The notes beneath the pieces are model-generated. The model was not told the DNA's origin and did not search any database. It saw nothing but the letters and a program-made list of their open reading frames with translations. A program made the translations under genes and the position numbers. This document shows, in pieces, positions 1 through 6,511 of a stretch of DNA of 7,482 bases; positions within the stretch are counted from its first letter, which is position 1, and each line of letters begins with the position of its first letter. This stretch comes from an uncultured Bacteroidota bacterium (GTDB lineage: Bacteria > Bacteroidota > Bacteroidia > Bacteroidales > UBA12481), in NCBI GenBank assembly GCA_903832165.1, contig CAILAQ010000371.1, positions 1 to 7,482 on the forward strand, in the 5' to 3' direction.

Positions 1-1
1 G

Positions 2-574
2 CTTACACCGGCATTGGTGGCCCAGTATATTCAATCTGACAGCAAACTTACCCGCGCCGAAAAAAAAGCAATCTGGCTGAAATCAGAAGCGGAATCTGTC
101 AGTAAAGTCAATGACATGATCGTTAAAGCGGATTTCGTGTTGAAGCCTAATCAGATCTCTGGTAATGATGTAAATCCGGTAATGAATTTTATCCTGATTT
201 CCGGTGATACACTGATATTCCAGACCAGCAGTCCGGTGGACCGGACCAAATCCAATAATTGGATGACTGATAAAACTGTGATGGGAAGGGTTACTTCCCG
301 GTTCATTAAAACAGATCCGAAGAATGGTTATCATCATGTAAGGGTTAACATGATGACCGAAGTAGGGGTCGGATTTCGTGTTGATATGAAGATATCTCCT
401 TTTGGAAATGCCATTGCAACAGTAACTCCGCATACTTCCGCCGGAAGCCTGGATTATCATGGTAAAATTGTGCCCTGGGAAAATTCGGATATATGGATTG
501 GCCCGGAATCTTATGATCTGACTGGTTTTCCCTGGTATACTAATCCAATTGGCGTGCGTTGGACAGACAGATGA
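2..574 (+). CDS. DUF4251-like protein, 5'-truncated by window edge
   Basis: The reading frame is open to the left edge, so the true start and any signal peptide lie outside the window; 190 codons are visible. The visible N-terminal part is a charged helix (about residues 15-42, rich in Lys, Glu and Ala). It is followed by a beta-rich domain with ADFVLKPNQ (43-51), FILISGDTLIFQ (63-74) and, near the end, FRVDMKISPFGNAIATVTP (125-143) then LDYHGKIVP (150-158). A helix leading to a short-strand domain with a gD-type turn, an 'I.p.GnA..tV' strand and a 'Y.G.i.P' ending resembles DUF4251, a family of roughly 180-residue, often exported Bacteroidota proteins of unknown function. The tail after residue 158 (aromatic, ending GVRWTDR) is longer than I expect for that family. 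No catalytic motif is visible. The gene converges on the large protease gene with a 10-base gap. Coding status is secure; the family name is from memory of the pattern and only moderately sure. Confidence 0.75.
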   Translation, partial: LTPALVAQYIQSDSKLTRAEKKAIWLKSEAESVSKVNDMIVKADFVLKPNQISGNDVNPVMNFILISGDTLIFQTSSPVDRTKSNNWMTDKTVMGRVTSRFIKTDPKNGYHHVRVNMMTEVGVGFRVDMKISPFGNAIATVTPHTSAGSLDYHGKIVPWENSDIWIGPESYDLTGFPWYTNPIGVRWTDR

Positions 575-584
575 GTGGCTCAGC

Positions 585-3500
585 TTACCTGGAAATGCAA
601 ATTTTCGTAATCTTTACTTCTCCTGGATCAGCTACCCTGATCAGGTAGATTCCAGGGTTTATATTGATGATATTCATTCTCCACCTGCCCTGGGATTCCC
701 GGATCAGATTTGTCTCTATCATCCTTCCTGAAAGATCATATAACCTGATTTCCGGATTTTCAGCCGAACCGGGAATTTCAATAGTCAGACATTGACTGGC
801 CGGATTTGGATAAATATTGATCCCGGGATTCATTGTAATGATTTCAGTTCCTACCGATCCTGATGCCTTGATCTGAATTTCATCTGCCCGGAACACAGGA
901 GTCCCATCAGTCGGCCAGTGAGTTCCTGCTACCGAGGCCAGCTCCAGTTCACCAACATGTACCATTTCACCGGTAAATTTCCAGTCAATAGGTAAATTGT
1001 TGGTTCCAACAGTGACCCATATCTGCCTCCCTTTGGAATACATATTTACCTGCAGCGGAAACCATTCACCTTTTTTTATGGGAACCTCAGCCTGCAGTTG
1101 GTTGTTGAATATAATATCGCACCGTCCGTTCGACTTGAAGTATAATTCCAGATTAGTTCCGTTGATATCGTTCAGCCTGACCAATCCTATGCACCCATCC
1201 TCCACCAGCATCTGCAAACTTATATATAGAATGGACTGATATAAATGGTTCAGCGGCAGCCTTGCGTCCGAGGAATTCATCAGTTTCAGCGATTGTTTTC
1301 CTTCAAATCTTCGTGACGGATCTATCCTTCCATCGGATAATCCGCTGGAACCGCCTGCCGGCCTGATCCAGAAGAGAGACTGCTCTGATAAGCTGGTATA
1401 CGAAGGATAATTTTCGAAATCTTCTTTATAAGGTAGTGTAAGCAGTTGATAAGTACTGAATTTGTATAACCCGCTGAGATATGAAGTGTCGGGTAAAACG
1501 GTCCGGACCCGCCAGAAATATTGCTGCCCGGGTGAAATATCAAACTGACAACCGGGTGATGAAACAGTCGCGCTGAGTGAAAGAGAACTCCTCGATGTTC
1601 CGGTAAATACTTCATAATAGCCGTTTGTGGGGATCTCGCCGGTTGACCAGGCCAGATTCACTGTTTCACCCGTGGTGCTGGTATTTCTGGCCGGCTGCGG
1701 GTTTCCGGGAGCATACGCCTGCGGTAGGTCTGTCAGCAGGGTGTCGATTATGGTGTGCAAAAACGGAGCGAACTCTTGAGCCGACTCAATCGATAAAGGA
1801 TTTCCGCTAAGATCAAGATACTTGATCCCATTGCTGTTTGCATGGTCGAAAAGCGGATAAAGGTCAGTCAGCCGGTTGTATGACAGGTCGATATGCTTCA
1901 ACGACGGATTGGCGGTCAGGTCATTCAAAAGGTTTATCCGGTTATTTGAAAAATTCAGGTACTCAAGGGACTGGAGACTGCCAAGCCAGAATTCCTGAAT
2001 GCTGTTACCTGCAATATTCAGATTGGTTAGTGCAGGGGTATAGTCTTTTAAAAACTTGATGGTCCGGATATTGTTTCCATTGAGTTTGAGATTTTGGAGG
2101 ACAGTCATTGGAACTGCAATTGACAGGCTGTCGATTTGGTTGTTCTCAAGATTAAGTTCCTTTATTTTTTTGAAATTCAGGCCGGTAATAAATTTAGTTA
2201 TCTGGTTGTTGCCGATATTCAGGTATTCTATGTTGGGTAAGTACTCCATAAAGAATAAATCATTGACCTGATTATGGCTGACATCAAGGTGATGTAACTC
2301 TGGAAGTCTGTCATTCAACCGGAATCTGGTCAAAAGGTTACGGGAAAGATCCAGGTATTTCAGGCCGGTTAAACTTTGAGCAAAGGCGGCTGTTGGAATG
2401 CTGCATCCGCTGATAGCCAGGTCTGTCAATGTGCTGAGGGTGCCGAATATTTGTGTGTCAGCCACTTCCATGTCCTGAACCTTTAGATTCAGCAGGCCGG
2501 GCAGTTCACTCAGAAAACTCAGATTGCCTGCAGGGCTGCTGATCAGATCGAGATGGATTAATCTGTCATTATGACCCAGAAGATCTGGATTGATGATCTT
2601 TATGTTTTTTAATTCAAGCCATTTTAACCTCTGAAGGAGGGATATCGGCCCAACGTCAAGATTGACCGGTTCGTCGGCCTGAATTGAAAGTAACTGAATG
2701 TTATGGCAATGTTCTAATCCTGTAAGAGAACCCGGGTGCTGCCGGATCTCCAGCTTTTTGATTTTTAACAGCTGGTTGATGGTTGGTGATTCATATGTAT
2801 GCGTTACATTTTCACGAATCAGTTCTTCCTGGATAGCCTGTTTTAAAGCGTCATCCGGAATATTTACATGATCCCCCTCAATGGGGAACTGAATGGGTCC
2901 GATGCTTACTGATTCACCCTGTGGATAAACTGCCGACACCATCAGTTCATGATCCCCCGGCGGAAAATAGAGGGTGTTGAAGGTGGTGCTGCCGTTTTCA
3001 TAAAAAGTGGTATCGTTGATATAGATTCTGTAAAATGATGGATCAGTCGTGGTCAAATGGTTTTTCTCCCATTTCAGAAGATGCTGTCCATTAACGGTAT
3101 CCATCGTAAGATTGGCAGGCGGCAGATTGTTTGAGTAAGGCCGCAGATTGAAAATGGCTTCACTGATGTTTAATGCAGGAATCAGATTAAGAGGATAAAA
3201 ACCATCGCCATAGCCATACCATCCGAGGTTAAAATGAAACATTCCATCTTCATCGATACCGTCGCAAATAAAAGAATGCCCTGATCCTGAAACATAAATC
3301 GGTTGAAAATCTTCAATGTTCCGGGTGAAATTTCGTAACCAGACATCCAGTACAGTGGTGCTTCGTATCATCCGGATCGCATCAAAATATTTCAGCTTTT
3401 TGAAACTTTCGTATACATTGAAATTAGAGGTCGTTGAACCAGACGGACCGTAATCCATCTTGGTGATCACCCCCAATCCGTAAAGTAATTTGGAAATTTC

Positions 3501-4136
3501 AGGATCGATGGTGATCGGCTGATTTTCCATGATGTTCCAGTCATAGTTGCCGATAGTCGCTGTCATCGTCCCATACTTATAATCCGTGTTTGTGGCAGTG
3601 ATCAGGAAATCATTTGATTTCCCGAAATACCGCAGTATCTGTCCCATGGCCACCGCGGCACAGCCTGCAAAAACATGATTATCAGGGCCATTTTCATCCT
3701 CCGGACAGTAGTAGTTGAAATAACCTTCCTGGCTCCAACGGGTACGGATCATCGGACCTATCGATTTGTAATTGGATTTCAGATGATTGGCCTTGATCTC
3801 CGGGCCGGACATGCTCGAAAGAGATTCCACGAAGGTCAAAGCCGGAGCGGGAATCTTTTTGTCATGCGTAAAACGGTTGCCCGTTGAATATCCCACAATC
3901 AGGCAGCTGTCGGCCTCTTTTACGAGCACAAAGCAATCGGGATTCCGGCTCTCAAAGATCCAGATGTTTCCCTGTCGCGTTGGTGCATCAAACAAAAAAA
4001 CCGAACTGCGATTCTCATTAATCAGTTTATCCGACAGGAATTGCATCGCAATTCTTTGGGGACCTGATTGCCCGTTTGCCAGGTAAAAGCACAGGGCGGA
4101 AAGACAAAGGACCATGAAAACCCGTGATCTGAGCAT
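585..4136 (-). CDS. Secreted C10 (streptopain-type) cysteine protease with leucine-rich repeats and T9SS sorting domain
   Basis: This is a 1183-residue multidomain protein. Residues 1-22 are a signal peptide (hydrophobic core, likely cleavage after ANG). Residues 24 to about 125 fit the propeptide region of C10 zymogens. The catalytic domain (about 128-335) shows Trp134-Ser-Gln136, the nucleophile Cys159 in AGCAAVAMGQILRY, the family block MDYGPSGS (227-234), His287 in SGSGHSFICDG, and FHFNLGWYGYGDGFY (300-314), supplying the Asn303/Trp306 positions. The fold is papain-like and would cut peptide bonds after export. Next come a short Ig/fibronectin-like segment (about 337-420), then leucine-rich repeats from about 455 to 790. 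Nine clear LRRs of LxxLxLxxN type have their Asn spaced about 22 residues apart (600, 622, 644, 666, 688, 711, 732, 754, 779). A second fibronectin-III-like domain (about 803-897) and a jelly-roll/concanavalin-like domain (about 898-1092) follow. The C-terminal 75 or so residues (INIYPNPAS, IRLYDLSGRMI, NPGIYLIRV) are a type A T9SS sorting domain, so the protein should cross the outer membrane and be anchored or released. It lies last in a likely MFS-lipoprotein-protease transcript. No clear Shine-Dalgarno precedes the ATG, as is usual in this phylum. The catalytic residues look intact; the substrate is unknown. Confidence 0.93.
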   Translation of the reverse strand: MLRSRVFMVLCLSALCFYLANGQSGPQRIAMQFLSDKLINENRSSVFLFDAPTRQGNIWIFESRNPDCFVLVKEADSCLIVGYSTGNRFTHDKKIPAPALTFVESLSSMSGPEIKANHLKSNYKSIGPMIRTRWSQEGYFNYYCPEDENGPDNHVFAGCAAVAMGQILRYFGKSNDFLITATNTDYKYGTMTATIGNYDWNIMENQPITIDPEISKLLYGLGVITKMDYGPSGSTTSNFNVYESFKKLKYFDAIRMIRSTTVLDVWLRNFTRNIEDFQPIYVSGSGHSFICDGIDEDGMFHFNLGWYGYGDGFYPLNLIPALNISEAIFNLRPYSNNLPPANLTMDTVNGQHLLKWEKNHLTTTDPSFYRIYINDTTFYENGSTTFNTLYFPPGDHELMVSAVYPQGESVSIGPIQFPIEGDHVNIPDDALKQAIQEELIRENVTHTYESPTINQLLKIKKLEIRQHPGSLTGLEHCHNIQLLSIQADEPVNLDVGPISLLQRLKWLELKNIKIINPDLLGHNDRLIHLDLISSPAGNLSFLSELPGLLNLKVQDMEVADTQIFGTLSTLTDLAISGCSIPTAAFAQSLTGLKYLDLSRNLLTRFRLNDRLPELHHLDVSHNQVNDLFFMEYLPNIEYLNIGNNQITKFITGLNFKKIKELNLENNQIDSLSIAVPMTVLQNLKLNGNNIRTIKFLKDYTPALTNLNIAGNSIQEFWLGSLQSLEYLNFSNNRINLLNDLTANPSLKHIDLSYNRLTDLYPLFDHANSNGIKYLDLSGNPLSIESAQEFAPFLHTIIDTLLTDLPQAYAPGNPQPARNTSTTGETVNLAWSTGEIPTNGYYEVFTGTSRSSLSLSATVSSPGCQFDISPGQQYFWRVRTVLPDTSYLSGLYKFSTYQLLTLPYKEDFENYPSYTSLSEQSLFWIRPAGGSSGLSDGRIDPSRRFEGKQSLKLMNSSDARLPLNHLYQSILYISLQMLVEDGCIGLVRLNDINGTNLELYFKSNGRCDIIFNNQLQAEVPIKKGEWFPLQVNMYSKGRQIWVTVGTNNLPIDWKFTGEMVHVGELELASVAGTHWPTDGTPVFRADEIQIKASGSVGTEIITMNPGINIYPNPASQCLTIEIPGSAENPEIRLYDLSGRMIETNLIRESQGRWRMNIININPGIYLIRVADPGEVKITKICISR

Positions 4137-4180
4137 GGTCGATGTTTTAAATTACATCACCAAGTTAACAAAAATTCAGC

Positions 4181-4807
4181 TTATAGAGATCCATCGCCGC
4201 TGACAGAAAATTTTTCCAGATCCCAGTTCTCTTTCGATATCCAGCCGAACAGATAGTGCCAGTTCTGCAATTTTGCTATACCCAGATGGGGAATAAACCA
4301 TCGCGTATCCGTTTGATAATCATTGAATGCAAATAGCCGGCGTTGCACGCGGAAGGCATCTGTGTATTGCCTGTAATTGATTGTCAGGGTGTCTTGCGAA
4401 AGTACAAAAGTGGAATCCCTGACCATGAAAGGATGGGTCCACCTAACCCCTTTGTACAGCGGGATAAGCATGACTTCAACCGGAAAGCCCTCCAGATATC
4501 GGTAAAATTGAACTGAATCTGCCGTGGATCTTACGAACAGAGTATCGTAAATGTTCGATTTGCTGAATACCCACATGCGGTAGGATTTCCCGTCTTTCTG
4601 CACTGAATCAAGAACAATGTCAACTCTGAGAGTAGTTTTCTCCATGGCCAGACTGTCAAAACGATTGTATATCCACCAGTTCCCAACCTGATTAGGAAAA
4701 TACTCGTCTGACAAGTTGCTGCAGTCATTCTCTTTAACACATCCAGGCAACACCAGGATCAGAATCAGGATTAATTTTAGCAAACCACCAACTTTTTTCT
4801 TTTCCAT
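4181..4807 (-). CDS. Small lipoprotein of unknown function
   Basis: The 208-residue product starts with a lysine-rich n-region (MEKKK), a hydrophobic stretch (about 8-20) and a lipobox LPGC with the lipidated Cys23, so it should be processed by signal peptidase II and held in a membrane. The mature part begins VKENDCSNLSDEYFPNQ and continues VGNWWIYNRFDS. 'yFPn..Gn.W.Y' followed by alternating short beta strands and an end motif WFIPHLGIAKLQNW is a pattern I associate with Bacteroidota lipoproteins of unknown role, probably a beta-sandwich or lipocalin-like barrel. Two further Cys are absent from the mature domain apart from Cys29. No catalytic motif is visible. The start is well supported by an unusually good Shine-Dalgarno sequence. 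It sits 44 bases upstream of the C10 protease gene and 52 bases downstream of the MFS gene, all on one strand. Its position next to a C10 protease makes an inhibitor or anchoring role conceivable, but nothing in the sequence proves it. Confidence 0.88.
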   Translation of the reverse strand: MEKKKVGGLLKLILILILVLPGCVKENDCSNLSDEYFPNQVGNWWIYNRFDSLAMEKTTLRVDIVLDSVQKDGKSYRMWVFSKSNIYDTLFVRSTADSVQFYRYLEGFPVEVMLIPLYKGVRWTHPFMVRDSTFVLSQDTLTINYRQYTDAFRVQRRLFAFNDYQTDTRWFIPHLGIAKLQNWHYLFGWISKENWDLEKFSVSGDGSL

Positions 4808-4820
4808 TTTTCTTTCCTTT

Positions 4821-4828
4821 CCTCCTTT
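4821..4828 (-). promoter_or_regulatory. Strong Shine-Dalgarno site of the lipoprotein gene
   Basis: Read on the minus strand this is AAAGGAGG, 13 bases before the ATG at 4807. A second, weaker purine run, AAAGGA, lies closer to the start. It supports the chosen start codon. The other minus-strand starts in the window, those of the MFS and protease genes, have no such site. Confidence 0.7.
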
Positions 4829-4831
4829 ATT

Positions 4832-4859
4832 TGCGCCTTGCGCCTTGAGCCATGTGCCT
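4832..4859 (-). repeat. Heptanucleotide tandem repeat, four units
   Basis: Read on the minus strand, the 28 bases directly after the MFS stop codon are four 7-mers: AGGCACA, TGGCTCA, AGGCGCA, AGGCGCA. The core GGC-N-CA is invariant and the middle base is C, T or A-type variable (A, T, G, G). The array fills half of the 52-base gap between the MFS stop and the lipoprotein start and ends just before the Shine-Dalgarno region. It does not extend into either coding sequence. Short heptad arrays in intergenic DNA are known in some bacteria, such as the STRR repeats of cyanobacteria; no function is visible here. Confidence 0.7.
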
Positions 4860-6212
4860 TCAATTTATCTCTTCTTTCCTGCTTTTCAGCCGTAAAGCAA
4901 GAATGAATGTAAGAGCCATCAGCAGCGAGATAAGATACAGTGCTTTTCGATAACCCGCGGCCGGAATAAGTTCCTGGGCAGCGATTGCAGTGATGGCGGC
5001 ACTTCCAACGATTTGCCCGATGCTGATAAAAATGGTGAGCACCCCTTGTGTGATAGCCCGCTCATGAACTCCAACTTCGTTGAGCATGATATACCGGAGT
5101 CCGGATCCGGCTAAAACAGACAGTCCCAATCCAATTAATACCCCTGATGCATAAAATATTATTTTGGAATCCCCGGATAATCCGATCATCAAAAGTCCGC
5201 AGGCTGATAAAGTGAGGCCGATAAGAATGACGAGCCTCGAACCGGCTTTGTCGAGAAGCCTGCCGAATATCGGCGATCCGATAGCTGTGGCTAAAACAAA
5301 TGGCAGAAGCATGAAACTGGCGGTTGATGGTTTTACTCCGAAAGTAAGAACTGCCAGATTGGGTATGAAAACAAAAGCCGATTGAAACAGGCCCGTTATC
5401 ATGGCAATGAATCCAACGATCCGTATCTGCCTTGATTTAAATAGCCTCGGATTGATGACCGGAAAGGAAATGTTTTTTTCAAGGAAAAAGAGTGCAATAA
5501 GAAATATCAGCGAGGCACTCATGAATGGCCATACTTTTACGGCGAGAAGTCCGCTTAATCCTGCTGCCTTGTCATAACTGTTTACTCCAAAAGTAAGGGT
5601 GCCCAGGAACAGGCCAAGGAGGACTATGCCTTTCCAGTCTATCTGGTTTGCCGTTTCAACGCGGTCGGAGCTTAGCAGCCTCGAGCTGAAGTAGATCAAT
5701 ACAATCACTATCGGGATGTTGATCAGGAAAAGGATGTGCCACTCAAAGAAGTTCAGCAGCGTTCCTGCCAGGATCGGTCCGATAATAAAAGCGATACCCC
5801 ATACGGCACCGATCATGCCCAGCACCCTCCCACGTTTTTCGGGAGGAAACTGATCCCCGACAACAGCCGATGCCACCGGAAATATCCCGCTCGCACCAAA
5901 ACCCTGGATTGCCCGTCCCAGTAATAGTATGTCCAGTGAATTTGCCAATGAAACCACCAGCGACCCAAGCCCGAAAATGGAAAGGGTGATCATGTAAATG
6001 CTACGGCGGCCATATAAGTCGGAGAGCTTGGCAAACAGACTGATGCCTACAAGATTAAATAGAACATAAATGCTGAATATCCAGGAAAGTTCCTTTTGCG
6101 CAACTTTCAGTGCTACACTAATAGAAGGTATGGCGGGACCAACGATGGAAATATCCAGCGCTCCCATCAACACGCCAAAAAATAGCAGCGCAAGAATCTT
6201 GTTGTTTTTCAT
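4860..6212 (-). CDS. MFS drug/solute exporter, DHA2 (14-helix) type
   Basis: The 450-residue protein has about 14 hydrophobic helices and the signatures of the major facilitator superfamily drug:proton antiporters. The first helix carries GALDISIVGPAIP (17-29, with Asp20), typical of the DHA2 branch. Motif A is LFAKLSDLYGRRSIYM (59-74) in the loop between helices 2 and 3. Motif B is LLLGRAIQGFGAS (97-108 region) with Arg100. The motif C antiporter signature is GIAFIIGPILAGTL (139-152). Two extra helices lie at about 193-210 and 226-245 between the N- and C-terminal halves, as in EmrB/QacA relatives. A shortened second motif A-like loop, GSPIFGRLLDKAGSR, lies at about 312-326. Expected role: proton-driven efflux across the inner membrane; the substrate cannot be read from sequence. 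The start MKNNK with a short basic n-region is natural; there is no Shine-Dalgarno, only an AT-rich leader. It appears to be the first gene of the transcript that continues into the lipoprotein and the C10 protease. Confidence 0.93.
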   Translation of the reverse strand: MKNNKILALLFFGVLMGALDISIVGPAIPSISVALKVAQKELSWIFSIYVLFNLVGISLFAKLSDLYGRRSIYMITLSIFGLGSLVVSLANSLDILLLGRAIQGFGASGIFPVASAVVGDQFPPEKRGRVLGMIGAVWGIAFIIGPILAGTLLNFFEWHILFLINIPIVIVLIYFSSRLLSSDRVETANQIDWKGIVLLGLFLGTLTFGVNSYDKAAGLSGLLAVKVWPFMSASLIFLIALFFLEKNISFPVINPRLFKSRQIRIVGFIAMITGLFQSAFVFIPNLAVLTFGVKPSTASFMLLPFVLATAIGSPIFGRLLDKAGSRLVILIGLTLSACGLLMIGLSGDSKIIFYASGVLIGLGLSVLAGSGLRYIMLNEVGVHERAITQGVLTIFISIGQIVGSAAITAIAAQELIPAAGYRKALYLISLLMALTFILALRLKSRKEEIN

Positions 6213-6216
6213 ATAT

Positions 6217-6232
6217 GTTTTTGATCACAAAC
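6217..6232. promoter_or_regulatory. Imperfect palindrome, candidate operator
   Basis: GTTTTTGATCACAAAC reads almost the same on both strands: the central TGATCA is perfect and only one symmetric pair of the 16 bases mismatches. It lies 4 bases upstream of the MFS start codon, inside the presumed 5' leader and between two divergent genes. Exporter genes are often controlled by local repressors that bind such sites, but no regulator gene is in the window and a 16-base palindrome can arise by chance. Confidence 0.3.
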
Positions 6233-6262
6233 AAACATCGGCAGAAAGTGTTGAAAGTTACG

Positions 6263-6270
6263 CAAAGATA
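6263..6270 (-). promoter_or_regulatory. Candidate Bacteroidota -7 box for the MFS gene
   Basis: On the minus strand this reads TATCTTTG, an exact match to the TAnnTTTG -7 element used by the primary sigma factor of Bacteroidota. Initiation a few bases downstream would leave a leader of about 45 bases before the MFS ATG. No TTTG-like -33 element is present about 19-21 bases further upstream, so the match is only half of the consensus. Confidence 0.45.
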
Positions 6271-6274
6271 AATC

Positions 6275-6280
6275 AGGAGG
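6275..6280 (+). promoter_or_regulatory. Shine-Dalgarno site of the redoxin remnant
   Basis: AGGAGG lies 8 bases before an in-frame TTG at 6289. The spacing is ideal, and the peptide from that TTG (MVTLPQL...) begins where redoxin-like proteins of this family begin. This sets the proposed start and suggests the remnant may still be translated. Confidence 0.5.
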
Positions 6281-6288
6281 GCATTTAC

Positions 6289-6507
6289 TTGGTAACTTTA
6301 CCCCAATTGATTCTTTGTGGTTTTTATCTGCCCGATACTATTTCCGGCTGCATGCGTTCTCTCGATGAAAATCAGAAAGTTACCAGGGCTTATGATGCTG
6401 CCTGCACCCCTGAGTTTTACGTGTTTGACAGTGATCTGACCCTGGGAGGAAAACCATGGGAAGGGATTCAAAAGCCGGGACTGGGATGTGGAATTAAATG
6501 GAAGTAG
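6289..6507 (+). pseudogene. AhpC/TSA (redoxin)-like gene remnant with two in-frame internal deletions
   Basis: The 72-residue frame is a mosaic of three parts of a peroxiredoxin-like/thioredoxin-fold family whose full members are about 185-200 residues. Residues 12-25 (FYLPDTISG...RSLDE) match the N-terminal 'F.LPDTvSGk..SLdE' segment. Residues 24-50 (LDENQKVTRAYDAACTPEF, then YVFDSDL) match the later 'DEtQeVakAYgAaCTPdFfiFD' core. Residues 53-72 (GGKPWEGIQKP, then GLGCGIKWK) match the usual C-terminal 'G.pv...QKPslGCnIKWK' tail. The missing parts would be the block with the CxxC-like active site (about 75 residues) and the 'VYRGqlDDSRP' block plus following helix (about 25-30 residues). Both sizes are estimates from family memory. 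LDE may have served as shared sequence at the first junction. No stop or frameshift interrupts the frame, and a good ribosome-binding site remains. The catalytic chemistry is surely lost. Residues 4-11 are poorly conserved and may hold a small indel. The family match of the core and tail is firm; the deletion history is inference. Confidence 0.72.
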
Positions 6508-6511
6508 CAGA

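Noticed and set aside
83..460. Open minus-strand frame of 125 codons opposite the DUF4251-like gene
   Set aside because: It lies wholly antisense to a frame with recognisable domain pattern, its product is rich in isolated His, Ile and Ser with no domain logic, and it has no ribosome-binding site.
3787..4086. Plus-strand open frame of 99 codons over the protease 5' region
   Set aside because: It is antisense to the signal peptide and propeptide region of a clearly real gene and shows no motif.
4137..4180. Separate promoter for the protease gene (TTTTTG and TAATTTAA on the minus strand)
   Set aside because: The spacing between the two elements is about 14 bases, well short of the usual 19-21, and the -7 match lacks the final TTTG; co-transcription with the lipoprotein gene is simpler.
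6070..6288. Upstream extension of the redoxin remnant frame into the MFS gene
   Set aside because: The extra codons are antisense to the conserved first helices of the MFS protein and show no redoxin similarity; the TTG at 6289 with AGGAGG fits better.
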